From an uncultured Lysobacteraceae bacterium (GTDB lineage: Bacteria; Pseudomonadota; Gammaproteobacteria; Xanthomonadales; Xanthomonadaceae), in assembly GCA_937897645.1 (NCBI GenBank), contig CALCNV010000064.1, positions 1 to 60,590 on the forward strand: a stretch of DNA of 60,590 nucleotides. The letters are read 5' to 3'. The notes below the pieces were generated by a model. That model was not told the DNA's origin and did not search any database. It saw only the letters and a program-made list of their open reading frames with translations. Made by a program: the position numbers and the translations under genes. Numbering within the stretch: position 1 is the first letter of the stretch; every line of letters starts with the position of its first letter. This document shows positions 24,492 through 34,523 of the stretch, piece after piece.

Positions 24492-24938
24492 ATGAACTCG
24501 ATGCCCGTCAGCGGCTTGCCCCCTTCGTCCAGCGTGCCCTCCATCATCCTTACCACCCGCGACTTCAATCGCCTGGAAAAACTGCTGGATTCCCCCGCGC
24601 TGCGCCGCCATCCCGCCGCGATCGCGCTGATGGAAGAACTCAATCGCGCTGCAGTGCTGGCGCCGGAACACATCCCCGACGCCGTGGTGACCATGCATTC
24701 CACCGTGGAATGCGAGGAAGAGATCACCGGCGAACACCACACCCTGACCCTGGTCTACCCGAACGAAGCCAACGTAGGCAGCGGCCACGTCTCGGTACTG
24801 GCGCCCGTCGGCACCGCGTTGCTTGGCCTGTCGAAGGGCCAGTGCATCGACTGGTCCGCACCCGATGGCCGGCCGCTGCGCCTGCGCGTCACCGCCATCC
24901 GTTACCAGCCCGAAGCCAGCGGCGACTACAACCGCTGA
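24492..24938 (+). CDS. rnk: Nucleoside diphosphate kinase regulator (Rnk/GreA-C like)
   Basis: 148-residue Rnk-type protein that binds RNA polymerase through a GreA-like C-terminal domain. Features are TTRDFNRLEKLLDSPALR at the start, EHIPDAVVTMHSTVECEE mid-chain, then VYPNEANVGSGHVSVLAPVGTALLGLSKG in the GreA-like beta domain. A short disordered N-terminal extension (SGLPPSSSVPS) precedes the conserved part. Regulation of Ndk and elongation effects are known for the family in Pseudomonas and E. coli; here it stands alone after the oxyR terminator. Confidence 0.88.
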   Translation: MNSMPVSGLPPSSSVPSIILTTRDFNRLEKLLDSPALRRHPAAIALMEELNRAAVLAPEHIPDAVVTMHSTVECEEEITGEHHTLTLVYPNEANVGSGHVSVLAPVGTALLGLSKGQCIDWSAPDGRPLRLRVTAIRYQPEASGDYNR

Positions 24939-25004
24939 GTGCTGCACCGAATTGCCGCGCGCGCAGGGCATACTTGCCCAGCGTTCAACCCCACAGGAAG
25001 CCAC

Positions 25005-25988
25005 ATGTCTCCCACGTCCACCCCACCCTCCAAACTCCAGCAATTGCGTGAACTCTCGGTCGTGGTCGCCGATACCGGCGACTTCGATGCAGTCAAGCGC
25101 CTACGTCCCGTGGACTGCACCACCAATCCCACACTGGTGCGCAAGGCATTGGACCTGCCGGTGTATGCCGATGCCATCGAGAAAGAGCTGGCGTGGGCGC
25201 GCACCCAGTCCGGTGATCGTGACGCCCTGGTGGAGGAAGTGGTGGATCGCCTGACCATCGCCGTTGGCACCGCACTGGCGGGACTGGTGCCCGGACGCGT
25301 CTCCACCGAAGTGGATGCCGACCAGGCCCATGACACCGCCGCGACGGTGAAGAAGGCGCACAAGTTCGTCGACATGTATGCCGAGCGCGGCGTGGGTCGC
25401 GAAAAAATACTGATCAAGGTCGCCGCCACCTGGGAAGGCGTGGAAGCCGCACGCCAGCTGCAACGCGACGGCATCGATTGCAACCTGACCCTGATCTTCA
25501 ACCGCACCCAGGCCTTGGCGTGTTCGGAAGCCGGCGCGTTCCTCATCTCGCCCTTCGTGGGCCGCATCCTGGACTTCTTCGTCGCACGCGGCGAAGTGCC
25601 GGCGAGCATTGAGGAAGACCCGGGCGTGGTGTTCGTACGCGGCGTGTATGACGAATTCAAGCGTCGTGGTTCGCCCACGGTGGTGATGGGGGCATCGTTC
25701 CGCTCCACCGCACAGATCGAAGCGCTGGCCGGTTGCGACCGCTTGACCATTTCACCGGACTTGCTGGAAAAACTGGACGCCGACAGCGGCGAGCTTCCGC
25801 GCAAGCTTTCGCCCGGCAAGCCCGAAGCCGTTGCAGCCATTCCCATCGACGCCGCGCGCTTCGCAGCCGATCTTGCAGACGATGCGATGGCGACCGAGAA
25901 ACTCCGCGATGGCATCGCTGCCTTCGCCAAGGATCTCGTCGGCTTGCGCCAGACCATTGCCGACCGGTTGTCCACTCCCGCTGCATGA
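25005..25988 (+). CDS. tal: Transaldolase
   Basis: 327-residue class I transaldolase of the non-oxidative pentose phosphate pathway, transferring dihydroxyacetone units between sugar phosphates. The Schiff-base Lys138 lies in ILIKVAATWEG, with VADTGDF (Asp23), VDCTTNPTLVRKAL near residue 40 and LTLIFNRTQALAC downstream. ATG 25005 (MSPTSTPPSKLQQL) is preceded by AGGAAG; the upstream extension begins in the rnk gap and lacks family residues. Its stop overlaps the start of the next gene by 4 bases (ATGA). Confidence 0.96.
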   Translation: MSPTSTPPSKLQQLRELSVVVADTGDFDAVKRLRPVDCTTNPTLVRKALDLPVYADAIEKELAWARTQSGDRDALVEEVVDRLTIAVGTALAGLVPGRVSTEVDADQAHDTAATVKKAHKFVDMYAERGVGREKILIKVAATWEGVEAARQLQRDGIDCNLTLIFNRTQALACSEAGAFLISPFVGRILDFFVARGEVPASIEEDPGVVFVRGVYDEFKRRGSPTVVMGASFRSTAQIEALAGCDRLTISPDLLEKLDADSGELPRKLSPGKPEAVAAIPIDAARFAADLADDAMATEKLRDGIAAFAKDLVGLRQTIADRLSTPAA

Positions 25989-26626
25989 ACCTGCGTAATG
26001 CGCTCATCGCCTGCGTGCTGCTGGCAGTGCTGGGCTGGTGGTATTCGGAACATTCGCCGCGCAGGGTGGATGCGCCCGCCGGTGTTGCCACGGCATCCGG
26101 CTGCCCACTGCCGCCACGCGTCGGCGCGGACGAAGCGCCACTGCAAACCGATGTGCCGCGCGCGATGCCTGCCTTTGCGCTGCAGGCCGCGACGCTGAAG
26201 CCACTCGCCGGCTTCAGCGTCGATGCGCGCGTGCTGTCTCGCGAGGACTATCGCATGGGTCGCGAAGCCGACCTGTCGCCTACCGATCTCGCACTGGGCT
26301 GGCAACGCATGCGCGAGGATGGCGTGCTGTCGCAACTGGACATCAGCCAGTCCTCGCGCTGGTACAACTACCGCTGGCAGGACCAGCCGCCGCTGCCGCC
26401 CGATGAAATCGCGCGCAGCAGCGCCAACATGCACATGATCCCGGCCACTGACGAAGTCGCTGCCAGCTTGGCCGGTATCCGCGAAGGCGACCGCGTGCGC
26501 ATCGACGGTTGGCTGGTGGAAGCCAATGCCGCGGACGGCTGGCGCTGGCGCAGTTCCACCAGCCGCGACGACACCGGCGGCGGTGCCTGCGAAGTGGTCT
26601 ATGTGTGCGCGATCGCGCGTCTTTGA
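25985..26626 (+). CDS. Membrane-anchored protein, unknown
   Basis: 213-residue protein with an N-terminal membrane anchor (ALIACVLLAVLGWWYSEHSP, residues ~6-22) and a soluble, probably periplasmic domain. Recognisable segments are PPRVGADEAPLQTDV, SREDYRMGREADLSPTDLALGWQ and IREGDRVRIDGWLVEAN...RWRSSTSRDDTGGG ending with CEVVYVCAIARL. I recall similar sequences as uncharacterised exported proteins of gammaproteobacteria but know no function. The ATGA overlap with tal indicates translational coupling. Unrelated to the CapA-like gene that follows after 61 bases. Confidence 0.65.
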   Translation: MNLRNALIACVLLAVLGWWYSEHSPRRVDAPAGVATASGCPLPPRVGADEAPLQTDVPRAMPAFALQAATLKPLAGFSVDARVLSREDYRMGREADLSPTDLALGWQRMREDGVLSQLDISQSSRWYNYRWQDQPPLPPDEIARSSANMHMIPATDEVAASLAGIREGDRVRIDGWLVEANAADGWRWRSSTSRDDTGGGACEVVYVCAIARL

Positions 26627-26687
26627 TGCAGATCGACGAAGCGGCTCGTCGGAATCGCAGTAGCGCGACGCGGCCAAGCAGGTGATC

Positions 26688-27674
26688 ATGCGGCTCATGA
26701 AATCCATCCCGCTCTTGCTTGCCTTGCTGTGGACAGGCGTCGCCGCCGCGGCGCCTGCCGTCGATGGCGAAGTGAACCTGGTTTTCGTCGGCGACGTCAT
26801 GGTGGCCGAAATACCTGGGGAGTTGATCGCCAAGGGCATCGACCCGTTCAAGCCGTTCGAGTCCTACCTCGACGCGCAGGACCTGCGGATCGGCAACCTG
26901 GAATCCTTGGTCGCCACCACCGGCAAGGCCGAGGTCAAGCCCTTCACCTTCCGCGCCGATCCGATCACCATCCCGGTGCTGGCCAAGCATTTCGATGGCC
27001 TGTCGCTGGCCAACAACCACTCCGGTGATTTCGGCAAGGACGCGTTCGCCGAACAGCTGGTGCTGCTGCGGAAAGCCGGGCTGCCTTACTTCGGCGGCGG
27101 CGACAACGCGACCGAAGCGCACACGCCGTGGATCGTCGAACGCAACGGCCTGCGCATCGCCCTGCTCGGCTACTCGGAATACAAGCCGCGCTCGTTCGAA
27201 GCCAGCGCGACGCGTCCGGGCGTGGCGTGGAGCGGCGAAGACGACCAAGTGATCAACGACATCATCGATGCACGCAAGGTGCATGGCGCCGACCTGGTCA
27301 TTCCCTTCATGCATTGGGGTTGGGAAGACGAACCGCAGCCCAGCCCACGCCTGCGTGAATTCTCCCAGCGCATGCTGGATGCCGGTGCCGACATGGTGGT
27401 CGGCAGCCATCCGCACGTGACCCAGGGCGCCGAGTACTACAAGGGCAAACTGATCGTCTACAGCCTGGGCAATTTCCTGTTCAACAGCTTCGATACGCCC
27501 GCCACCACCACCGGCTGGGTGTTGAAGGTGCGCATGGACAAGGACGGCATGCGGGACTGGGAAACACGCGTCGCACGGCTGGATGGCGATGGCGTGCCGC
27601 ATCCCGACCTGAAGGCCTCCAGTCCCTGCGGCAAGGCCGGCGACACCGTCATTGCGCAGTGCACGGGGGAATGA
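26688..27674 (+). CDS. CapA/PGA_cap family exported protein
   Basis: 328-residue protein with a signal peptide (SIPLLLALLWTGVAAAAPA) and the fold of poly-gamma-glutamate capsule protein CapA, a metallophosphatase-like family. Conserved parts are FVGDVMVAE, NLESLVATT, LANNHSGDFG, MHWGWEDEPQPS, GSHPHVTQG and YSLGNFLFNS. No capB/capC genes are near, so a capsule role is not supported; many homologues of this type are phosphoesterases of unknown substrate. ATG 26688 is chosen over GTG 26682 and ATG 26697. The gene after it starts 2 bases after its stop. Confidence 0.85.
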   Translation: MRLMKSIPLLLALLWTGVAAAAPAVDGEVNLVFVGDVMVAEIPGELIAKGIDPFKPFESYLDAQDLRIGNLESLVATTGKAEVKPFTFRADPITIPVLAKHFDGLSLANNHSGDFGKDAFAEQLVLLRKAGLPYFGGGDNATEAHTPWIVERNGLRIALLGYSEYKPRSFEASATRPGVAWSGEDDQVINDIIDARKVHGADLVIPFMHWGWEDEPQPSPRLREFSQRMLDAGADMVVGSHPHVTQGAEYYKGKLIVYSLGNFLFNSFDTPATTTGWVLKVRMDKDGMRDWETRVARLDGDGVPHPDLKASSPCGKAGDTVIAQCTGE

Positions 27675-27676
27675 GG

Positions 27677-28057
27677 ATGAAGATCTCCCTGGCATTCGCC
27701 TTGATGTTGGCTTGCGGCAGCGCCAATGCGGCGACCGCGCGCTGCCATGTGATCTATGGCGGCGAAAACTGGACCATCGAGGCAACGCCCACCGACAAGC
27801 CTTACCTGGTCGAAGGCAAGAAGATCGGTCGTTATTTCGAATTCAAGCTGGCCTACGTCGACCTGCCGGCGACCGGCGCGGCGATCAAGGTCTATACCTA
27901 CACGACCATCAGCGGCGAATCGGTGCTTGTGCATCAATCCACGCACAAGCCGCCCTTCGATTCCCGCAGCGAGCCGTTCGGTTTCACCGGCTTCAATTAT
28001 GTGTACGAGCCAAGCAAGGGCAGCGAGCTGCAGTACTGGTGCGAACACCGCCCGTAG
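27677..28057 (+). CDS. Small exported protein, unknown
   Basis: 126-residue protein with a signal peptide (MKISLAFALMLACGSANA) and a mature part rich in aromatic and beta-forming residues. Two cysteines (TARCHVIY and YWCEHRP) could form a disulfide. No enzymatic motif. It begins 2 bases after the CapA-like stop, so is probably cotranscribed. ATG 27677 is preferred to 27671 for the signal-peptide fit. The role is unknown. Confidence 0.7.
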   Translation: MKISLAFALMLACGSANAATARCHVIYGGENWTIEATPTDKPYLVEGKKIGRYFEFKLAYVDLPATGAAIKVYTYTTISGESVLVHQSTHKPPFDSRSEPFGFTGFNYVYEPSKGSELQYWCEHRP

Positions 28058-28078
28058 GCGGCCTCTTTCATCAGCTTC

Positions 28079-28250
28079 GTAGGAGCGACGTAAGTCGCGA
28101 CTGAAAAAAGAACGCTGGACACGGATCAGTGCGGATGAAAATCCGATGAGGTTTGTATTTCCCCTGCTTCGCCGGCTCCGCTGTTATCCGCCTTATCCGT
28201 GTCCAACTGCTTTTCTTTCGCGACTTACGTCGCTCCTACGGCGCTCCTAC
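28079..28250. repeat. Compound REPIN-like repeat (GACGTAAGTCGC type)
   Basis: Arms GTAGGAGCGACGTAAGTCGC at 28079 and reverse complement ending CTAC at 28239, with a further CTCCTAC unit ending at 28250. The ~110-base interior carries a second inverted pair (TGGACACGGAT near 28117 and TTATCCGTGTCCA near 28193), so this is a palindrome pair containing another inverted repeat. It separates the small exported protein from the DUF2007 gene. Confidence 0.85.
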
Positions 28251-28256
28251 ATCGCT

Positions 28257-28520
28257 TTACCTCGTCCCCACCGGGTCGCCCAGCGCATCCAGATCGCCAC
28301 CTTCTTCCGCCAGATCATCGGAAAGCACCTGCAGGCAGGCCGCAGCCTCTTCCTCGTACCCCTCCGGCACGCACACCCGCAATACGCCGAACAGGGGCAG
28401 CTCGCCGGCCCCGCCCAGCAAGGATTCACCCATCACGAAGGCCGGGATATCCGCTTCTTCCAGCAGGTGTTTGGCCAGGTGGGCATCGAACAGGTTGTGG
28501 GCACGGTAGGCGACCTGCAT
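28257..28520 (-). CDS. DUF2007 family protein
   Basis: 87-residue protein with MQVAYRAHNLFDAHLAKHLL at the start and PEGYEEEAAACLQVLSD near the end, matching the small DUF2007 signal-transducing family (ferredoxin-like fold). Function is not established. It follows the GST gene 39 bases later on the same strand, so cotranscription is likely. The ATG at 28520 starts the conserved sequence. Confidence 0.82.
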   Translation of the reverse strand: MQVAYRAHNLFDAHLAKHLLEEADIPAFVMGESLLGGAGELPLFGVLRVCVPEGYEEEAAACLQVLSDDLAEEGGDLDALGDPVGTR

Positions 28521-28559
28521 GGCGGATTCCCCTCGGAAAAAACCGGATTCGGAACCACT

Positions 28560-29234
28560 CTACCCGTGCGTCGCCCGGGTGAGCGCTTCGGTGGCCTCGA
28601 CACGTTCGTTTTCCCGCGCCGCATCCTCGCGCCACTGGCGGAAAGCCGGCAGTTCCTGCAGGGTCGCCACGTAGTCGCGCGACGCGGCATCCATGGCCAC
28701 GCCATAGCCCAGGAAACGGATCGCCACCGGTGCATACATCGCATCGACGATGCCGAAGTCCCCACACAGGAAACCCGCGCCACCGGCGTGCCGCGCGCGC
28801 AGTTCGCCCCACAGGCGCTGGATCCGGTCGATGTCGGCTTGCGCCTGTGCATCCCAGCGGTAGGCGTCGGGTTGGCGATGGCTGTTCATCGGCAACTGGG
28901 TGCGCAGGCCGGTGAAGCCCGAGTGCATCTCCGCCGCCGCGGCACGCGCCTGCGCGCGTATGGCGCGATCCCGTGGCCAGCCCGCGCCGTCCAGCCAGCG
29001 TTCGTTCGCGTATTCGCAGATCGCCAGCGAATCCCACACCGTCAACCCGTCGTCCACCAGCACCGGCACCCGTGCCGTAGGCGACCACAGGCTTGCTTCG
29101 TGCTGGAACCCGGGTGTGTCCAGCAACAGCCGGCGCTCCTCGAATTCCACCCCGAAATGGCGCAGCAGCAGCCACGGGCGCAACGACCACGAGGAATAGT
29201 TCTTGTTGCCGATGACCAGGGTCGGGAGTGCCAT
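28560..29234 (-). CDS. Glutathione S-transferase family protein
   Basis: 224-residue GST. The N-terminal thioredoxin-like domain begins PTLVIGNKNYSSWSLRPWLL with NYSSWSLR near the glutathione site, and carries a cis-proline region PTARVPVLVDDGLTVWDSLA. The C-terminal helical domain follows. It likely conjugates or reduces small electrophiles; the subclass is not certain. The start at 29234 is the first ATG in the family frame; a very long antisense extension from glnS is ignored. The divergent glnS starts about 85 bases away. Confidence 0.87.
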   Translation of the reverse strand: MALPTLVIGNKNYSSWSLRPWLLLRHFGVEFEERRLLLDTPGFQHEASLWSPTARVPVLVDDGLTVWDSLAICEYANERWLDGAGWPRDRAIRAQARAAAAEMHSGFTGLRTQLPMNSHRQPDAYRWDAQAQADIDRIQRLWGELRARHAGGAGFLCGDFGIVDAMYAPVAIRFLGYGVAMDAASRDYVATLQELPAFRQWREDAARENERVEATEALTRATHG

Positions 29235-29318
29235 GCCAGTGCTCCGGGGGATGCTGCAAAGGATAGCCGCGGGCGGGTCGGCTAAACTATGCCCCCGATC
29301 GCCAGGCTTCCCCAACGC

Positions 29319-31087
<1,769 letters not shown>

Positions 31088-31088
<1 letters not shown>

Positions 31089-31651
31089 TGCTGTACGCGC
31101 AGGTCCACCTGACCCTGCCGGCATGGGTGCACGAATCGGTGGATGCATCGGCCGCGTACACGACCGATGCCGACAAGGTTGCGCTGGCAATCGAGCTGTC
31201 GCGCATGAATATCGAAGCGGCGAGTGGCGGGCCGTTCGGCGCGGTGGTGTTTGGTCCGGACGACCGCATCATTTCGATTGGCGTCAATCGCGTGCTGCCG
31301 CAGAACACGTCATTGGCGCATGCGGAAAACATGGCCTATATGCTTGCCCAGCAGCGCCTGCAGACCGCGCGACTCAATGAACGCGTCGGTGGCACCGTCA
31401 CCCTGGCCACGTCTTCGCAACCTTGCTGCCAGTGCTACGGCGCGACAGTGTGGGCCGGCATCGACCGCCTTCTGATCGGCGCGCGCGCCGAAGACGTGAT
31501 GGAGCTGACCGAATTCGACGAGGGCCCGCTGCCCGCCGACTGGATCGGCGAGTTGAACAAGCGCGGCATCGAAGTCGTGCGCGATCTCAATCGTGATGCG
31601 GCGCGCGCAGTACTTCGCAGCTATGGCGCACAGGGTGGAGAGCGTTATTGA
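31088..31651 (+). CDS. Nucleoside deaminase (CMP/dCMP-type zinc enzyme)
   Basis: 187-residue zinc deaminase. The zinc ligands are His78 in HAEN and Cys113/Cys116 in SSQPCCQCYGA, with Glu80 as the proton shuttle; GGPFGAVVFGPDDRII is also family-typical. This pattern fits the tRNA-adenosine/guanine deaminase-like group; the substrate is not decidable here. It starts within the glnS stop (TGATG), hence likely coupled translation. A palindrome pair follows. Confidence 0.87.
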
Positions 31652-31665
31652 CGTTCCCCGCCTTG

Positions 31666-31744
31666 GTAGGAGCGGGCCATGCCCGCGAGCTTTTGCTTTG
31701 GCTTGCATGATGGGAAAGAGCTCGCGGGCATGGCCCGCTCCTAC
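31666..31744. repeat. REPIN-like palindrome pair (GGGCCATGCCC type)
   Basis: Arms GTAGGAGCGGGCCATGCCCG at 31666 and reverse complement ending CTAC at 31744, interior ~30 bases. Differs from the CCCATGGG type only in the stem core (compare 15214 and 46747). It lies directly before rlmM, with the rlmM AAGG ribosome site starting 2 bases after it. Confidence 0.9.
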
Positions 31745-31756
31745 CAAGGCATGCTT

Positions 31757-32803
31757 ATGAAAGGCCTGCTCTGCTACTGCCGCCAAGGCTTCGAACCGGA
31801 ACTTGCCGCGGAACTGAGCGAACGCGCCGCCCATGCCGGCCATCCCGGCTATGCGCGCACGGAACGCAACAGCGCCTTCGTCGCCTTCATCTGCGACAAC
31901 GGCGCGGCACTGTCGCGTGCACTGCCGTGGCGCGAGCTGATCTACGCACGGCAGAAGCTGCAGCTGATCGCGGAGCTGCGCGACCTCGATCCCAAGGATC
32001 GCATCACGCCCATGCTGGCCGCGCTGGCAGGCCACGCGCGCTTCGGCGACCTGTGGGTGGAGCATCCGGATTCGGACCTCGCCAAGCCGCTGGCCGGGCT
32101 GGCCCGCAGTTTCGGCAATGCCTTGCGCCCCGCCTTGCGCAAGGCGGGCCTGATGACCGACAAGGAAAACAACAAGCTGCCGCGCCTGCACGTGGTCTTC
32201 GTGGACGGCAACCACGCTTTCCTGGCCGTCGCCGATCCGAACGACAGTTCAAGCTGGCCACTCGGCATCCCGCGCCTGAAATTGTTGCCGGACGCGCCCT
32301 CGCGCTCCGCATTGAAACTGGACGAAGCATTCCTCACCCTGTTGACCCCCGAGGAACGCGAAATGCTGCTCAAGCCCGGCATGACCGCCGCCGATCTCGG
32401 CGCGGCGCCCGGCGGCTGGACCTGGATACTGACCCGCAACCACCTGCGCGTGACCAGCGTGGACAACGGACCGCTGCGCCAGAACGTGATGGATACCGGG
32501 CTCGTCGAACACCTGCGCGCGGATGGCTTCCAGTGGAAGCCTTCGCAGTCGCTGGACTGGATGGTCTGCGACATGGTGGAACAACCGCGCCGCGTGGCCG
32601 AGCGCATGGCCACCTGGTTCCGAGAAGGCTGGTGCAAGCACAGCGTGTTCAACCTGAAATTGCCGATGAAGAAGCGCTGGGACGAGACCCAGCTGTGCCT
32701 GGATCTTTTCGTCGAACAGAGCGAGAGGCCGGTGAGAGTGCGCGCAAAGCAGCTGTACCACGACCGCGAGGAGATCACCGTCTTCGCCACCACCCAGAAA
32801 TAG
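31757..32803 (+). CDS. rlmM: 23S rRNA (cytidine-2498-2'-O) methyltransferase
   Basis: 348-residue RlmM. The N-terminal THUMP-containing part starts KGLLCYCRQGFEPELAAELS. The C-terminal SAM-binding Rossmann domain has ADLGAAPGGWTWILTRN, WMVCDMVEQP and NLKLPMKKRWDE. The pattern fits the K-D-K-E 2'-O-methyltransferases, acting on 23S rRNA C2498. ATG 31757 is preferred over the in-frame 31751 because the ribosome site AAGG (31746-31749) lies 7 bases upstream, and it aligns with RlmM starts. Confidence 0.93.
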   Translation: MKGLLCYCRQGFEPELAAELSERAAHAGHPGYARTERNSAFVAFICDNGAALSRALPWRELIYARQKLQLIAELRDLDPKDRITPMLAALAGHARFGDLWVEHPDSDLAKPLAGLARSFGNALRPALRKAGLMTDKENNKLPRLHVVFVDGNHAFLAVADPNDSSSWPLGIPRLKLLPDAPSRSALKLDEAFLTLLTPEEREMLLKPGMTAADLGAAPGGWTWILTRNHLRVTSVDNGPLRQNVMDTGLVEHLRADGFQWKPSQSLDWMVCDMVEQPRRVAERMATWFREGWCKHSVFNLKLPMKKRWDETQLCLDLFVEQSERPVRVRAKQLYHDREEITVFATTQK

Positions 32804-32812
32804 CAGAACCCG

Positions 32813-32891
32813 GTAGGAGCGCCCCATGGGCGCGAGCTTTTGATCTTCGCGTGTAACGCTCAAGGAGCTCGCGCCCATGGGGCGCTCCTAC
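32813..32891. repeat. REPIN-like palindrome pair (CCCATGGG type)
   Basis: Arms GTAGGAGCGCCCCATGGGCG at 32813 and its reverse complement ending CTAC at 32891. Nearly identical in stems and in the spacer (TTTTGATCTTCGCGTGTA...) to the element at 15214, so they are recent copies of one another. It lies between rlmM and the PhnA-like gene. Confidence 0.92.
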
Positions 32892-32920
32892 CAAACCAAT
32901 GCATTGAAAAGGACACCACA

Positions 32921-33133
32921 ATGAACGTACGCGACAGCAACGGAACGCCGCTCAGCGAGGGCGATTCGGTCACCGTGATCAAGGACCTGAAGGTCAAGGG
33001 CACCTCGCTCACGATCAAGCGTGGCACCTTGATCAAGGGCATTCATCTCACTGATGACGAAGAAGAAATCGAGTGCAAGGTGGAGAAGATCAAGGACCTC
33101 GTGCTGAAAACCTGCTTCCTCAAGAAGGCCTGA
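32921..33133 (+). CDS. PhnA-like small protein (YjdM C-terminal domain)
   Basis: 70-residue protein matching the C-terminal SH3-like part of PhnA/YjdM: VRDSNGTPLSEGDSVTVIKD, LKVKGTSLTIKRGTLIKG and ending KTCFLKKA. The N-terminal zinc-ribbon part of full PhnA is missing, as in other short homologues. A GAAAAGGA ribosome site lies 8 bases before the ATG. The family is often called alkylphosphonate utilisation protein but that role is unproven. Confidence 0.87.
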   Translation: MNVRDSNGTPLSEGDSVTVIKDLKVKGTSLTIKRGTLIKGIHLTDDEEEIECKVEKIKDLVLKTCFLKKA

Positions 33134-33137
33134 GCGC

Positions 33138-33476
33138 ATGGCGGCCACCTGGATCACCATCGCTGCACCCTACGTGCCGGAAATCATCCGTCTCGCCCGA
33201 CCCTTGTTCACGCGCACGCCGGTAGCCACGGACAACACCCAGCAGATCCGCCTGGACGTGGTGACCGCGCAGATAAGCGAACTGCAGAACGCGGCCAGCC
33301 AGAATGCAGACTCCATACGCAAACTGGCCACCGACATGCAGAAGACGCTCGAAGTCCTGCAATTGGGCTCCGAGCGGATGGAGAAACGCCTGGCTTCCGC
33401 CAACCTGCTGGCCATCATTGCCACTACCGCCGCGTTGCTTGCCTTTGGCGTGACGGCCTACGCACTGGCGAGCTGA
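33138..33476 (+). CDS. Coiled-coil membrane-anchored protein, unknown
   Basis: 112-residue protein with a short N-terminal amphipathic part, a central predicted coiled coil (QISELQNAASQNADSIRKLA...MQKTLEVLQLGSERMEKR, residues ~45-85) and a C-terminal membrane span (ANLLAIIATTAALLAFGVTA, ~88-108). It begins 4 bases after the PhnA-like gene. Nothing identifies a function; topology suggests a tail-anchored cytosolic coiled coil. Confidence 0.7.
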   Translation: MAATWITIAAPYVPEIIRLARPLFTRTPVATDNTQQIRLDVVTAQISELQNAASQNADSIRKLATDMQKTLEVLQLGSERMEKRLASANLLAIIATTAALLAFGVTAYALAS

Positions 33477-33486
33477 GGGACAGGCC

Positions 33487-34419
33487 ATGCCCATCGCATC
33501 GAAGTTGCCCGTCGGTTGCCTTCTGCTAATTGCAACGCTCGGTTCGACACGCGTGCAGGGAGCGGAACCGTCGCCTGAAGCATTGTTCATGGCACGCGAT
33601 TATGTGGGCGACGGCGTTTTCACCGCCGGCATCGAAGGCCCGGCGATTGGACCGGACGGCATCTTGTACGTGGTCAATTTCGGACGTGATGGCACGATTG
33701 GACGCGTCAGGGAGAATCCGGACGGCACCGGGACTGCTGAGCTCTTCCTGGAGTTGCCGGAGGGCAGCGTAGGCAACGGAATACGCTTTGATCGCAAAGG
33801 ATCCATGTACGTCGCCGACTACATGGACCACAAGGTACTGAAGATCAACCTGCGAGATCGCATGGTCGAGCAGCACGCGCATCAACCCGCCATGCACCAG
33901 CCCAATGACATCGCCATCAGCGATGACGGCGTGATCTACGCCAGCGACCCGAACTGGTCGAACCACGGTGCCGGCCAACTGTGGCGCGTCGATCGCGATG
34001 GCAGCACGCACCTGCTGGAAAGCGGCATGGGCACCACCAACGGCGTGGAAGTCAGCGCGGACGGCAAGCGGCTCTATGTCAACGAGAGCATGCAACGCAA
34101 GGTCTGGGTGTACGACCTGCTGGCCAATGGCGGCATCACCAACAAGCGCCTGCTGGTCGAATTTGCCGACCATGGGTTGGATGGCATGCGTAGTGATGCC
34201 AAGGGAAACCTGTACATCACGCGCCATGGTGCCGGCCTGGTGGCCGTGGTCTCGCCGCAAGGTGATGTCCTGCGCGAGATAAGGCTGAAGGGCAGCAAGC
34301 CCAGCAACATCGCCTTCGGTGGCCACGACGGTCGCACGGCGTTCGTGACGCTGCAGGACCGTGGCGCCATCGAAACTTTCCGCGTGGACCATCCTGGCCG
34401 CGAATACGGCGCCCGCTGA
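33487..34419 (+). CDS. SMP-30/gluconolactonase-like beta-propeller
   Basis: 310-residue protein with a signal peptide (LLLIATLGSTRVQGAE) and a six-bladed propeller. Repeat-like elements GPDGILYVVNFGRDGTIGRV, GKGSMYVADYMDHKVLKI-like, PNDIAISDDGVIYASDPNW and TTNGVEVSADGKRLYVNES are those of the SMP-30/gluconolactonase/LRE-like family. Likely periplasmic; the lactone substrate is unknown. It starts 10 bases after the coiled-coil gene, so may share its mRNA. Confidence 0.85.
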   Translation: MPIASKLPVGCLLLIATLGSTRVQGAEPSPEALFMARDYVGDGVFTAGIEGPAIGPDGILYVVNFGRDGTIGRVRENPDGTGTAELFLELPEGSVGNGIRFDRKGSMYVADYMDHKVLKINLRDRMVEQHAHQPAMHQPNDIAISDDGVIYASDPNWSNHGAGQLWRVDRDGSTHLLESGMGTTNGVEVSADGKRLYVNESMQRKVWVYDLLANGGITNKRLLVEFADHGLDGMRSDAKGNLYITRHGAGLVAVVSPQGDVLREIRLKGSKPSNIAFGGHDGRTAFVTLQDRGAIETFRVDHPGREYGAR

Positions 34420-34435
34420 CCAGACCCACTGTTTT

Positions 34436-34501
34436 GTAGAGCCGAGCTTGCTCGGCTGCTTTTCGCCTGGATCAAGAGCAGTCGAGCAAGCTCGGCTCTA
34501 C
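34436..34501. repeat. REP pair resembling Stenotrophomonas SMAG element
   Basis: Arms GTAGAGCCGAGCTTGCTCGG (34436) and its reverse complement ending CTAC at 34501. This stem (GCCGAGCTTGCTCGGC) is that of SMAG/REP elements described in Stenotrophomonas, from memory. It lies between the SMP-30-like and the convergent cupin gene. Confidence 0.85.
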
Positions 34502-34523
34502 ACAGGGCTTGCGATACGCGACC

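Noticed and set aside
24926..26851. A 641-codon minus-strand frame over tal and the next gene
   Set aside because: Composition is Ser/Ala/Arg-rich and low-complexity, and the plus-strand tal signature is decisive.
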